Below, one piece after another: positions 8,995 to 18,675 of a stretch of DNA of 64,000 nucleotides (the first letter of the stretch is position 1; each line of letters begins with the position of its first letter). The notes below the pieces were generated by a model. It saw nothing but the letters and a program-made list of their open reading frames with translations, was not told the origin of the DNA and did no database searches. The stretch spans positions 34,037 to 98,036 of the forward strand of contig JADFIR010000005.1 of the NCBI GenBank assembly GCA_022566535.1, written 5' to 3'. The translations under genes were made by a program, and so were the position numbers. Origin of the DNA: Planctomycetota bacterium (GTDB lineage Bacteria > Planctomycetota > Phycisphaerae > Phycisphaerales > SM1A02).

Positions 8995-9524
8995 ACCGCG
9001 CGACCAGCCGGCCAATCGTCATAGCGCCAACGGCCTATGCCACCCTAGCCGCCATTTGGAGCTCACCCTTTCTGCTCACACTGGAGCCCCGCCTCTCGCC
9101 TCTTACTTGCGGGAAGCGAAAGAAGAGGGGCGACGAATCTTCGCATATCGCCCTTCATGCTGCGTATTCACCTATAGGAGCCAAGAGCACGCTCGGCGTC
9201 GCCAGCTTGGGAACGAACCAGAGCTTCCGCGATGAGGCCCAACGGGTTCCAGATCGGGGGTGTCACACCTGTGTCACCCGCCGGGCCTGAACAGGTTCCA
9301 AACTTGGTGTGGCATACCTATGTCATCGCGTAGACCACGACCCAAAGGATCCCACCTGAGAGTGAATCAGGGGTGCATCATGTCATTGCCCCAGGCCCGA
9401 GAGCCTTTCGCGGCGCTCCCACTTCTACGCCGCGAAGCCATTCCCCAGCCGTAAGGCGGAGGGTGTCCAGCTCGATGGAGTGGCATCGGAGTTCTGAGCC
9501 GTCGTGGGGTCGGAGGAAACGACC
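8995..9524. other. Intergenic region between the two regulators, with an imperfect direct repeat
   Basis: No convincing gene. It contains an imperfect direct repeat of about 36 bp: 9244-9279 (GGTTCC, then GGTGTCACACCTGTGTCAC) and 9293-9329 (GGTTCC, then GGTGTGGCATACCTATGTCAT). The repeat lies about 200-280 bp upstream of the second regulator and could be its control region. A separate motif near 9077-9113 recurs at 28044-28079. Confidence 0.5.
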
Positions 9525-9932
9525 ATGTCCAAGGGAAGACAAGGACCGGCGGTGTGCGCGCGGGCGCCGCCCTGCCGGTCGGTGTGCGAACTGTTGGGCC
9601 ATCTCGGCCACGAGATTCGGTTGGAGATCGTCTGTAGCCTTGCCGAATCGCCCAAGGACGTCTCGACCCTAGCCAACTGCCTGGAGCTGGATGTCACCAC
9701 GATCAGTCACCACCTGCGCCGTCTTTGGGAATGTGGACTGGTACAGGTGGAGGCCTTCAAGCAGAGGCACGTGTACCGGCTCGGCGATCATCTCGAGGTG
9801 ACCAGCGGTCACGGCGTCGTGCACCTGAGCTCCGTGAGCGGTGATGGAGGTCAGGTCACGATCCAGCTGCCCTTGCGCCCTCTGCACACATCCGCCGACA
9901 CGACCGCGAAACCGCTGGGTGGTCACCACTAG
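9525..9932 (+). CDS. ArsR-like winged-helix regulator (paralogue)
   Basis: Start at 9525, preceded by GGAGG with 8-base spacing; a GTG at 9504 would add seven residues without a better ribosome site. The product is 135 residues. The winged helix spans about residues 15-80: CELLGHLGHEIRLEIVCSLA, then VSTLANCLELDVTTISHHL and a wing ECGLVQVEAFKQRHVYRL. The tail is again beta-rich (VHLSSVSGDGGQVTIQLP). It is the second of two related regulators lying between the two copies of the 13-13-13 inverted repeat, so both are candidate binders. Target and effector are unknown. Confidence 0.75.
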   Translation: MSKGRQGPAVCARAPPCRSVCELLGHLGHEIRLEIVCSLAESPKDVSTLANCLELDVTTISHHLRRLWECGLVQVEAFKQRHVYRLGDHLEVTSGHGVVHLSSVSGDGGQVTIQLPLRPLHTSADTTAKPLGGHH

Positions 9933-10020
9933 CACGGCGAATCTCCTGCGATTCTTACGCCCATCGGGCCCAGACCACAGTGCCTAACAAGACCTCGGGC
10001 AGCGCGGTTAAGCGAGCTGC

Positions 10021-10782
10021 TCAGCCGCCGGTGTCGGCGATCGCCTGCTCCCAGGCCGTGGTGACCACCGCGAGATTGGCATCGAGATTGGCCTTCGCAG
10101 TGGCCACCAACGGATTGCCGCGGAGCTGCTGCAGCAGTGCCTGGGCCTCGGGATCGGGCTCTTCACCCAGCTTCGCCGAGATCCGCTCGTTGGCTAGGGC
10201 CTCGCGCAGCTGGACCCATTGGGCCTCGGTGCGATCGACCGTGAGGAGCTCGATGGGCAGGTCCCAGTTGCGGTTGCCGCGAATTGCGGCCAGGGTGTTT
10301 TGCTGGCTCGCGCTGAGACTTGCCGTCGCGCTGGTAAGGAGGCCGTTCAGCACGCTGTGGCGCTGATCCTCTGCGAACGAAAGCTGCGTCATGGCCGCGA
10401 CGTAGGTGGTGATCTGCTCGGGTGTGGCTTGTCCACTTTGGATCACCCGCTTGAGAAGATCGCACTGTTGCTTGGGTCCGGCGAAGGCGGCGTCGGCGAG
10501 CTCGATGGCCGCCGGGTTGGCGATCATATCAACCAGGGAATCGTCGACGACCGTGGCGACGGCCGATGGGGACCCACCGGCCGCGGTCAGCTGGGCGGGA
10601 CCCAGGCCGATCCGGAGCATGGCTGCGGCGAGCTCATCGGCTGTGGGCGCCACCAACAGCATCAACGCTCTGGCCCTCGCCTGCTCGATCGAGTGGACCT
10701 GGACATAGACGACAGCGAAGACGATCCCAAGCATGATGATCGCGGGGTAGCGTGCTTTGCCGAGGTGCTTTGTCATGGTCAT
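10021..10782 (-). CDS. Membrane-anchored protein of unknown function
   Basis: Start at 10782, supported by AAGGAGGT 6 bp upstream. A longer frame starting at 10890 would run through the inverted repeat. The product is 253 residues with a short basic N-terminus and one transmembrane segment (about residues 12-30, PAIIMLGIVFAVVYVQVHSI). The rest is a largely helical Ala/Leu/Gln-rich extracytoplasmic domain without Cys pairs beyond one Cys. I do not recognise the family. It is divergent from the Rhs gene and shares its 225-bp promoter region, including the inverted repeat. Confidence 0.6.
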   Translation of the reverse strand: MTMTKHLGKARYPAIIMLGIVFAVVYVQVHSIEQARARALMLLVAPTADELAAAMLRIGLGPAQLTAAGGSPSAVATVVDDSLVDMIANPAAIELADAAFAGPKQQCDLLKRVIQSGQATPEQITTYVAAMTQLSFAEDQRHSVLNGLLTSATASLSASQQNTLAAIRGNRNWDLPIELLTVDRTEAQWVQLREALANERISAKLGEEPDPEAQALLQQLRGNPLVATAKANLDANLAVVTTAWEQAIADTGG

Positions 10783-10866
10783 GTGAGACCTCCTTGAGAA
10801 ATCCAATACCAACGCCACGCCCAGAAGCATGGCCACCGTGTAGTAAGCACCGAGTTGGGGCTCGTG

Positions 10867-10905
10867 TCCAGTATTTGGAACTTGATGCAAACTCCAAATA
10901 CTGGA
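10867..10905. promoter_or_regulatory. Perfect 13-13-13 inverted repeat in the Rhs promoter region
   Basis: Arms TCCAGTATTTGGA (10867-10879) and TCCAAATACTGGA (10893-10905) are exact reverse complements separated by 13 bases. The spacer itself contains TTG-N3-CAA. The copy at 8471-8509 has the same spacing and a similar spacer. It lies 85 bp upstream of the membrane-protein gene on one side and about 100 bp upstream of the Rhs start on the other, as expected for a shared operator. Confidence 0.65.
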
Positions 10906-11006
10906 CTTGGGCTTGATCCGGGCGCATTGAGTTGAGTCAGATAAGACGCCGCGTGCTTTGCGCCGCCGGTGCGGCGTGGGGCGCGGATCTCGATTGGAGG
11001 TTGATC

Positions 11007-14000
11007 ATGGCTCGGCTAAACTCGTCTGCGTCGGTGTACCGCTTCGGTGTCCTGGCCGCGTTGCTGGCGATGGTTGCTCCTGGGCGGCCGGCGTGGGCCG
11101 ACCCGATCCTGGAGATCCACGACGGCTCGCTGACGACGTATCTGCCATCGAGCAAGTCGAACATCCAGGATATCCGCGCGCTGGTGGATCAGCGGGGCGT
11201 GAACATCGACGGCTCACTGCGCCTTCGGTCAACGCAGCGGATGGCGATGGGGGGCAATCCGTTCAGGGAGGCGTGGAACCGCAACCAGATGCTCTCCGGC
11301 GCTCGGCTGGATACGGGCACGTTCGTCATCAACGACGTCGATCTGACCTTTCCGGGGGACGTACCGTGGCTGATCGGCCGCAGCTACAACACCCGCCAGA
11401 AGGACAGCGGTGGCTCATACTTCGCCAGCAACGGCTACCAGGGCAAGAACTGGTTCCAGAGCTCCCAGCCGGAGCTGGTGTTCCACGACAGCGCAACCGA
11501 CTCGGAAGATACGATCTACCTGGTCTACGGGGCGGACCGGTTCCTCGAGTTCCGTCGGGCCGACGATGCGGGCCAGGGTGACAGCACCGACACCTTCAAG
11601 GCGGTCAACGGCGCGGCGGGTGCGATTCTGCTGCACACCTTCGACGACGTTGACCTGGCCACGTACTACGACCAGAACGGCAACAGAGTCGACTTCTTCT
11701 GGTTCGGCGACGCAGACATCGACGACGACATCGAAGGGTCGATCTGGCGGATGATGGACCCCACGGTGGAGGTGGATCCCTACGATCCCGCCGACCGCCT
11801 GGTGGCCGGCGACGGCAACACCGCCTATGTCGGCGACATCGGCAACCCGAACACGGCCCTGAGCTCCGGGTACAACGCGACGACCGGGGCGGTCACGACC
11901 GCCTACGACAGCACGGGGCGGCGGTTCACGTACACCTACACCAGCGGGAAGCTGACCCAGGTGAAGGCCGAAGTCAATAGCGGCGGCTGGACGGAAGTCG
12001 GCAAGGTCGATTACAGCTACTACGTTGCCGCGGACGCCCACGGCGAGGATGATGACCTGGAACTGGTCACCATTACCCTGCCGCTGACCGACTCCGGGGT
12101 ATCGTCCATACGCAAGAAATATTACTGGTACTACGAAGGCACCTACGACGCCACGAACAACCCGGGCTATCACCACCAGATCCAGTACGTCATCGACTTC
12201 GAGGGCTATCGCGGCTACGACTGGGACCAGGACTCCAATCTCGATGATGACCCACAAAGCGCTACTGAAGCGAATCTCAAGTCCTATGCGAGCAGCTTCT
12301 TCAAGTACGACACGGACCGCCGCATCGTCAGCGCCTGGTTCAACGGGGCCTGCGGCTGCTCGGGCGCGGCCAGCGGCACGCACACGTTCACGTACGAGTC
12401 CAACGGCAGCTACACGGACAACACCGGCTACGACACCACCTGGAAGTCACGCACAATCGCCAAGAAGCCGGATGTCAAGCACAAGACGGCTGACCCGGCC
12501 ATCGAATCGTACATCACGCAGTACTTTGACGAGGTCGGCCAGCCGCTGAGCCGGGTAAGCACCAAGCTGACGCCCACCGACACCTCCGGGAACCAAAAGA
12601 CGTGGGCCACGAAGGTCACGCGCAACGCCGACGCCCAGGTCACGGATATCCACTCTCCGGCCAACGTGACCGGCTACACCCACAGCACGGCATCGTTCAC
12701 GACCTCGACATCCGCCGGCCTGGTGACGGTCTTCACCCGCGTGCCCTCCGGCGACATGAAGGGCTTCGTGGCCGACCGCAAGCACAAGAAGGGCACCAGC
12801 GGCAGCGCCTATCTCGACGGCACCTCCACGTACACCTCGCGGAGCCTCACCGTTAGTGACGTGGGTCTGACCAGGCCGTTGATCGCCAGCCGGCGGGTCT
12901 ACACCAAGGAGATCATCTCCGGCACCGACGACTCACGCTTGACCTCCTTGGCCTACACCTTCCATAGCGCGACGAGCACGGCCGTTCTGTACATCGCCCC
13001 CAAGAAGATCACCACCACGAACCCGGCCGTGAGCACCGCCAATAACGGCTCGAACTCGTCCACCAAACCCAAGCGATACCTGCGCAAGGACGGCACCACG
13101 GCCTTCAGCGAGTCGGCGACCAACATCTTCACCTACACGCAGTACACCGACGGCCAGCTGAGCAAGCGGATCGATGATGTCAAGACCAACGGCACATTCC
13201 CCACGGGCGACGACCCGAACACCGACTTCGGCATCACGGAGACCGCCGACGGCTGGGATCGCAGCACCACCTACGCCTACGACGCTCAGGGCCGCTCCGA
13301 CATCGTCACCCAGCCCGATGGGCGCGTGGGTAAGCGATACTACTCCAAGCTCGCCGACAGCCGTTTAGTGACGCTTGGCTACAACGACTACGAGGATCTT
13401 GCCACGGACAAGTTCCACGGCCCGGTGCAATACACGGTGCGCAACCATGCCCGCCGGACCGAGGTCCGGGCGACGGTGTCGCTGACCGGCAACGAGTCCA
13501 CCACCGCGCTGACCGGGCACATCGACGAGACCGACAGCGATCCCATCACCGCCATGGACCTGGGCACGGTGGCCCGCATGACGGTCAGCGTCTTTGATGA
13601 GACCGGCGGCGTCCTGGAGGAATCTCGCCCCTACTTCCTCATCCCCGCCTCCGGCTCGGGCACCGACGGCACCAACTACGACGCCACGTTCATCGGCTAC
13701 GACGACCAGGGCCGCCGGATGCGGACCAAGGCCCCCCACGGCACCATCTCCCGCAGCGACTTCGACACCCTGGGTCGGGTCGTGCGCCAGTGGATCGGCA
13801 CCAACGACAATGACTTCGACGGCGGTGAGACCGGCGGCACCGACAACATGGTCAAGACCTCCGCCAAGGAGTACGACTCCGGCAACGACAAGGACAACAG
13901 CTCGGTCACCAAACGGACGGCTTTCATTCAGGACTCCGAGACCGGCAAGCGGGAACCCAGCTACAGCTTCGACCTGCGGGGCCGGGTGCTGCTGACGACC

Positions 14001-17000
14001 AATCCCACGGAGCCGGAGCACGTCCTGAACAAGTACGACAACATGGGCCGCGTCATCGCGAGTGGTGTCTACAAGAACGGCAACGTCGCTGCGACCGACG
14101 ATCCGACCACCCGGACGACCGACCGTCTGAGTCTCACGCAGACCTTCTACGATGAGATGGGCCGTGTCTGGAAGACCCAGCGGCACAAGATCGATGATGC
14201 CGACGGCTCGGACGATGACAACCTCCAGACCCTGACCTGGTACGACGCCGCCGGAAGGGTCATCAAGGTGGACGGGTCACAGCTGACCAAGACCTCCTAC
14301 GACCGCCTGGGCCGCCGGACCCATCGGTTCACCCTGGCCAGCGACAACGACACCGGCTATTCGGACGCCGATGACGTGACCGGCGATATCGTGCTCCAGG
14401 AGACGCAGACCGTCTACGAGTCCTCCGACAGCGGTGACGTGGTCATGACCGCCACCATCGACCGCTTCCATGACGACTACGGCGCGGGCGAGACCACCGG
14501 CGCCCTGGACACCAACGCCGACTTCGTCGACGTGAAATACACCGCCGCCAACCTCGAGGGCCGCATCCAGATCACCGCGAACTGGTACGACCGGTTCGGC
14601 CGGCGCACGGACACCGTGCGCTACGGGACCAACGGCGGGTCGGACTTCAACCGCAGCGGCCTGTCCGTCCCCACCCGCTCCGACACCAAGCTGCTCACCG
14701 AGCAGGTGTACAACACCGACGGCACCCTCAAGTCCACCACCGACCCCGAGAACCTGGAGACCCGCTTCGAGTATGACGATGCCGGCCGGCAGACCAAGGT
14801 CATCAGCAACTACACGGATGGCACGCCCAGCGCCGATACCGACCAGACCATCAAGTACGAGTACACGGACGGTCTGCGCACCAAGATGACCGCGGATCTT
14901 CCCGCCTCCGAGACCGACCAGGTGACGACCTACACCTATGCCGTCACCACGACCGACACGCCGGGAGCGTCGAAGATCGCCGCCAAGCACCTGCTGCGAG
15001 AAGTGAAGTACCCCGACTCCGCTGACTCCAACGATGTCGTGCGCTTCGCCTACAACGCCCAGAGCCAGCAGATCTGGACCAAGGACCAGGAGGGCAACGT
15101 CATCGAGACCGACTACGATGACGCCGGTCGGCAGACCCACCGCCGAATCACGACTCTGGACGCCGACTTTGACGGGGCGGTCCGCCGAATCAGCACCACC
15201 TACGACAAACTCGGTCGGCGCGACCTGGTCACCCAGTACGACAACGCCACGGTCGGCTCCGGCACCGTGGTGGACGAGGTCAAGTTCACCTACGAGGACT
15301 GGGGCAACGTCGAGAAGTTCGAGCAGGATCACAACTCCGCCATTGGCGGCAGCTTGCTCTATGACATCGACTACACCTACGCCAAGGCCACCAACGGCCG
15401 CAACACCATCCGCCGCTCTGGATTCACCCTACCGGATGGCAACGTCATCACGTACCAATTCCGGTCGAACGATCTGCATGACGAGGAGGCCAGCCGGGTG
15501 ACCAATATCAAGGATGGTGCGGTCACCCTCGTCATCTACGATTACAATGGCGTGGGACAGGTGGTGGGGACCGACTATCCCGAACCGGATGTGATGTGGG
15601 ACCAGTTCGGCTCATCCGGCAGCTACCCCGACCTTGACCGGTTCAACCGCGTCACCTCCAGCCGCTGGACCAAGGACCTGGCCACCGACGTGGACTTCTA
15701 CGATCTGGACATCACCTATGACCGCGACTCCAACATCACCCTGATCGAGGACAACGTCCACGCGGGCTTCGATGTGGACTACGACCTCGACAACCTCAAC
15801 CGCCTCACCCAGGCCCAGGAGGGCACCTGGAACAGCGGCACTTCGCAGATCGACTCGACCACCCGCGACCAGATCTGGACCACCCTCTCCCAGACCGGCA
15901 ACTGGGAGCTCGTCAAGCTGGATCTCAACGGCGACGGCGACTTCATCGATACCGATGAATACAACGACGACCGTACCCACAACGATGTCAACGAGCTCAC
16001 CGCCCGGGACACCGATGACGACGGCACGAACGACTTCACCCTCACTTCCGACAAGCTCGGCAACCTCACCGATGACGGCGAACACTGGGAGTACGTCTAC
16101 GACCCCTTCGGCCGGCTGCGCCAGGTCAAGAAGACCTCCGACCAGGCCCTGGTGGTCGAGTACACCTACAGCGGCCTGGGTCATCGCATCGGCTGGCACT
16201 ACGATGTCGATGGCAATGGCACCGTCGACGACATCTCGGATCCGTGGTTCCGCTTCGTCTACGATGAGCGCTGGCGGATCGTGGCCACGTATCGCGATAG
16301 CGACAGCTCACCCAAGGAGCAGTTCGTCTACCACAACGCCGGGCTGAACGGCTTCGGCGGGTCCAGCTACATCGACACCGTGGTCCTGCGCGACAAGGAC
16401 GCCAACACCGCCTGGTCTGCGGCCTCAGACGGCACCCTCGAGGAGCGCATCTACTACTGCCACAACTGGCGCGGCGACGTCTCGGTGTTGATCACCGACA
16501 CCGGCAACGAGATGGTTGAGTGGGTCAAGTACTCATCCTACGGCGTCCCCTTCGGCCTGCCCAAGGGCGACACCGACAGCGATGGCGATCTCGACACCAC
16601 CGACTACGCGCAGATCGGCACGTGGATCCAGGCCGCACAGTACGATGTGCGTGGCGACCTTGATCTCGACGGTGATGTGGACACGACCGACAGGACGATG
16701 GCCAACAACGCCTTGCCCATCACCCTGGGCTGGGGCGTGCTCTCAGATCTCGGAAACCGCAAGGGCTACGCCGGCTACGAGCTCGATGACGCCATCGCCG
16801 GCGCCTACCGCCTCTATCACGTCCGTAACCGCGTGCTCAACGCAGACCTCGGAAGATGGCTCCGGCGTGATCCCCTCGGGTATGTGGATGGTGCGAATCT
16901 GTATCCGTACGTGCGGTCGAATCCGATGACGTGGGTCGATCCGAACGGGACCAATATTCTTTGTGACATCGCCTGCCATGCTATCTGCGGGTTGGGATGC

Positions 17001-17486
17001 CTCGCACTTACAGGACCTGCCGCCTTTTTGTGTCACATCGCATGCTTCTTCTGGTGTTTTGCCATCTGCAATCCCACCCCAATCGGCCCTGCTCTTATCC
17101 CCTTCCCTGACCCGCCACCCAAGCCTGATCCAGTCAAAGCATGTATAGCTAGGGCACAAGAATCGTATGACGGTGAACTCGCATGGTGCGACCAGGAGTG
17201 GGGTCCGGATCTTAATCCGATGGCCTATTGCTTCGATGAAAGCTGTCGTAGCTGGAACCACACGGTCTGCCGCGATAACGCCCAGGAACGATTCTGGTGT
17301 GCGAAATGTGAGTGCGATCCTCCGCCTGCTGGATGCGGTTCGAGCGGTGCTGGCCTCTGCCCGCCTCGGCGTTACGCTTATGCGGATTGTTGCGCCGATT
17401 CGTCGCCTAAATTTGAACCGGACCTTCGAGGGAGTGGACCTTTGGGTACACCTGGGGGGGACGGATCTTTGCCTTGTCCCGGCTAA
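11007..17486 (+). CDS. Secreted Rhs/YD-repeat protein with dockerin-like insert and Cys-rich C-terminus
   Basis: Start at 11007 with TTGGAGG 6 bp upstream; a signal peptide ends near GRPAWA. The product is 2159 residues. A DUF6531-type N-terminal region is followed by many YD/Rhs repeats (YDEMGR, YDRLGRR, FEYDDAGRQTK). Near residues 1853-1905 there are two dockerin-like Ca-binding loops (DTDSDGDLDTTDY and GDLDLDGDVDTTDR) spliced between the Rhs repeats and the core. The core ends with GRWLRRDPLGYVDGANLYPY and VDPNG (about residue 1978). The remaining ~180 residues, with about 21 Cys, form the variable tip; no known toxin motif is recognised. The tail is visibly less GC-rich than the body. It probably forms an Rhs shell around a C-terminal effector. 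Confidence 0.9.
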   Translation: MARLNSSASVYRFGVLAALLAMVAPGRPAWADPILEIHDGSLTTYLPSSKSNIQDIRALVDQRGVNIDGSLRLRSTQRMAMGGNPFREAWNRNQMLSGARLDTGTFVINDVDLTFPGDVPWLIGRSYNTRQKDSGGSYFASNGYQGKNWFQSSQPELVFHDSATDSEDTIYLVYGADRFLEFRRADDAGQGDSTDTFKAVNGAAGAILLHTFDDVDLATYYDQNGNRVDFFWFGDADIDDDIEGSIWRMMDPTVEVDPYDPADRLVAGDGNTAYVGDIGNPNTALSSGYNATTGAVTTAYDSTGRRFTYTYTSGKLTQVKAEVNSGGWTEVGKVDYSYYVAADAHGEDDDLELVTITLPLTDSGVSSIRKKYYWYYEGTYDATNNPGYHHQIQYVIDFEGYRGYDWDQDSNLDDDPQSATEANLKSYASSFFKYDTDRRIVSAWFNGACGCSGAASGTHTFTYESNGSYTDNTGYDTTWKSRTIAKKPDVKHKTADPAIESYITQYFDEVGQPLSRVSTKLTPTDTSGNQKTWATKVTRNADAQVTDIHSPANVTGYTHSTASFTTSTSAGLVTVFTRVPSGDMKGFVADRKHKKGTSGSAYLDGTSTYTSRSLTVSDVGLTRPLIASRRVYTKEIISGTDDSRLTSLAYTFHSATSTAVLYIAPKKITTTNPAVSTANNGSNSSTKPKRYLRKDGTTAFSESATNIFTYTQYTDGQLSKRIDDVKTNGTFPTGDDPNTDFGITETADGWDRSTTYAYDAQGRSDIVTQPDGRVGKRYYSKLADSRLVTLGYNDYEDLATDKFHGPVQYTVRNHARRTEVRATVSLTGNESTTALTGHIDETDSDPITAMDLGTVARMTVSVFDETGGVLEESRPYFLIPASGSGTDGTNYDATFIGYDDQGRRMRTKAPHGTISRSDFDTLGRVVRQWIGTNDNDFDGGETGGTDNMVKTSAKEYDSGNDKDNSSVTKRTAFIQDSETGKREPSYSFDLRGRVLLTTNPTEPEHVLNKYDNMGRVIASGVYKNGNVAATDDPTTRTTDRLSLTQTFYDEMGRVWKTQRHKIDDADGSDDDNLQTLTWYDAAGRVIKVDGSQLTKTSYDRLGRRTHRFTLASDNDTGYSDADDVTGDIVLQETQTVYESSDSGDVVMTATIDRFHDDYGAGETTGALDTNADFVDVKYTAANLEGRIQITANWYDRFGRRTDTVRYGTNGGSDFNRSGLSVPTRSDTKLLTEQVYNTDGTLKSTTDPENLETRFEYDDAGRQTKVISNYTDGTPSADTDQTIKYEYTDGLRTKMTADLPASETDQVTTYTYAVTTTDTPGASKIAAKHLLREVKYPDSADSNDVVRFAYNAQSQQIWTKDQEGNVIETDYDDAGRQTHRRITTLDADFDGAVRRISTTYDKLGRRDLVTQYDNATVGSGTVVDEVKFTYEDWGNVEKFEQDHNSAIGGSLLYDIDYTYAKATNGRNTIRRSGFTLPDGNVITYQFRSNDLHDEEASRVTNIKDGAVTLVIYDYNGVGQVVGTDYPEPDVMWDQFGSSGSYPDLDRFNRVTSSRWTKDLATDVDFYDLDITYDRDSNITLIEDNVHAGFDVDYDLDNLNRLTQAQEGTWNSGTSQIDSTTRDQIWTTLSQTGNWELVKLDLNGDGDFIDTDEYNDDRTHNDVNELTARDTDDDGTNDFTLTSDKLGNLTDDGEHWEYVYDPFGRLRQVKKTSDQALVVEYTYSGLGHRIGWHYDVDGNGTVDDISDPWFRFVYDERWRIVATYRDSDSSPKEQFVYHNAGLNGFGGSSYIDTVVLRDKDANTAWSAASDGTLEERIYYCHNWRGDVSVLITDTGNEMVEWVKYSSYGVPFGLPKGDTDSDGDLDTTDYAQIGTWIQAAQYDVRGDLDLDGDVDTTDRTMANNALPITLGWGVLSDLGNRKGYAGYELDDAIAGAYRLYHVRNRVLNADLGRWLRRDPLGYVDGANLYPYVRSNPMTWVDPNGTNILCDIACHAICGLGCLALTGPAAFLCHIACFFWCFAICNPTPIGPALIPFPDPPPKPDPVKACIARAQESYDGELAWCDQEWGPDLNPMAYCFDESCRSWNHTVCRDNAQERFWCAKCECDPPPAGCGSSGAGLCPPRRYAYADCCADSSPKFEPDLRGSGPLGTPGGDGSLPCPG

Positions 17487-17629
17487 CGGGCGAGTAGCCA
17501 TCAAGAGTGCTAGCCTGGCTGTGATAGGGCTAACGGCCATACGAGTCGGACCGTTGTTTGCCATCTATATCTTTCTTGCAGTTTCCGTTGCGTACCGAAG
17601 CGCTGTTTCGACGCGCTTTCCTTGCAGAT

Positions 17630-18190
17630 CTATTCTCGAGGCGTCAGCATCCGGCCCTTCATCTGGTGGTCCCAGAGAACGATCACGCCGTCTCCGTCGT
17701 CATCAGCCCTCAGTACACACACAGGTATTCCTCCGGCCACTATACTGTTGATTACACGAACCTCTCCACCGTTGTTGTCCCCTGCCAGAGTAACAAGTTG
17801 CTTACGCTTAGCAGCATCATATACGATGACTGCACCTGTTCCGACGGGTGTGTTCCCGATTCTAACAAGCGGTCCGCCGCCGCCGTTATAAGTTGCGATC
17901 GCGCCAAACCGCGGTCTCCCCATGATCGTGACAACTGGCACACCGTCACGATTGAAGACTTCAATATTTGCTGAGCCAGCTGGGCGATGTAGAGCAATGA
18001 GGACACGACCCTCGTCATCGACCACCTCAAATGCATGGGCTCGAATCACCTCCGGCACTTCGTCGCTGGAAGCAGCAGGAGCCCGGATGACCGCGATCGC
18101 GAGCGCGATCAGCACGAACAGGGCAATGAACAAGCGGTTGCGACGGTTCGCCCTTTGCAACTTCTCAAGGCCTTCTTCCAGATTCTTCAT
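17630..18190 (-). CDS. Single-pass membrane protein with beta-repeat ectodomain
   Basis: Start at 18190 is supported by AAGGAGA 8 bp upstream; longer frames lack a ribosome site. The product is 186 residues: an N-terminal helix KNLEEGLEKLQRANRRNRL, a transmembrane segment (about 21-38), then short repeating beta-like units such as FEVVDDEGRVLIAL and IEVFNRDGVPVVTI. Such Asp-Gly hairpin repeats suggest a small beta solenoid outside the membrane. It lies convergent to and 143 bp after the Rhs gene. A link to the Rhs tip, for example as a protective partner, is only positional inference. Confidence 0.65.
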   Translation of the reverse strand: MKNLEEGLEKLQRANRRNRLFIALFVLIALAIAVIRAPAASSDEVPEVIRAHAFEVVDDEGRVLIALHRPAGSANIEVFNRDGVPVVTIMGRPRFGAIATYNGGGGPLVRIGNTPVGTGAVIVYDAAKRKQLVTLAGDNNGGEVRVINSIVAGGIPVCVLRADDDGDGVIVLWDHQMKGRMLTPRE

Positions 18191-18403
18191 GATTCGGTCT
18201 CCTTGAATTACGGACTGACTGTTAGATCGCTGATGCTTACAACTGATCCTACAGCGCCCAGAATGTCGTATCCAGTGGGAGCTCTGTGGCGCAGGGGAAT
18301 GAGCGACCACGGAATCTGTGACGCGGCTGCCTGGGATATGGCTCGCAGCGCCCTGCTGGCGGATGAATCACCACTTCGGCGCGCGGACATGCGCAGGCGA
18401 CTA

Positions 18404-18610
18404 TCAGAGCAAGATCTGGATGAGACGAAACGATAAGCCCGCTCCAACCCCAAACCCGATTCCTGCGATCAACCCCCATGGCGATAAGAACTTGTTCCCC
18501 GCTCTCACTGCTTGGCGTTTCGCAAAGAAGCCTATCGCAAATCCGAGAACGGCGATTCCAGCGATGATGGCCGGATGGAGATTAAGCAACCATTGTTTCA
18601 CATGCACCAT
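18404..18610 (-). CDS. Small two-helix membrane protein
   Basis: Encodes 68 residues, MVHVKQWLLNLHPAI onward, with hydrophobic segments at about 12-29 and 43-65, the second Gly-rich (IAGIGFGVGAGLS). The upstream frame continues to 18844, but its extra residues are antisense to the orphan Rhs fragment and look non-coding, so the ATG at 18610 is preferred despite no clear ribosome site. It lies between the Rhs gene and the orphan Rhs core fragment, a position often taken by immunity genes. No family is recognised. Confidence 0.5.
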   Translation of the reverse strand: MVHVKQWLLNLHPAIIAGIAVLGFAIGFFAKRQAVRAGNKFLSPWGLIAGIGFGVGAGLSFRLIQILL

Positions 18611-18675
18611 AACAGCTACAATCCCGTTGAAGGGCTCGATGCGCGACAGGTTGCGAAGAAGCTCTGACCGGTGAG

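Noticed and set aside
11415..12383. Long minus-strand reading frame inside the Rhs gene (also 13365-14186 and 14277-15332)
   Set aside because: These Val/Gly-rich frames are antisense shadows produced by the codon usage of the GC-rich Rhs gene; no ribosome sites or protein-like motifs.
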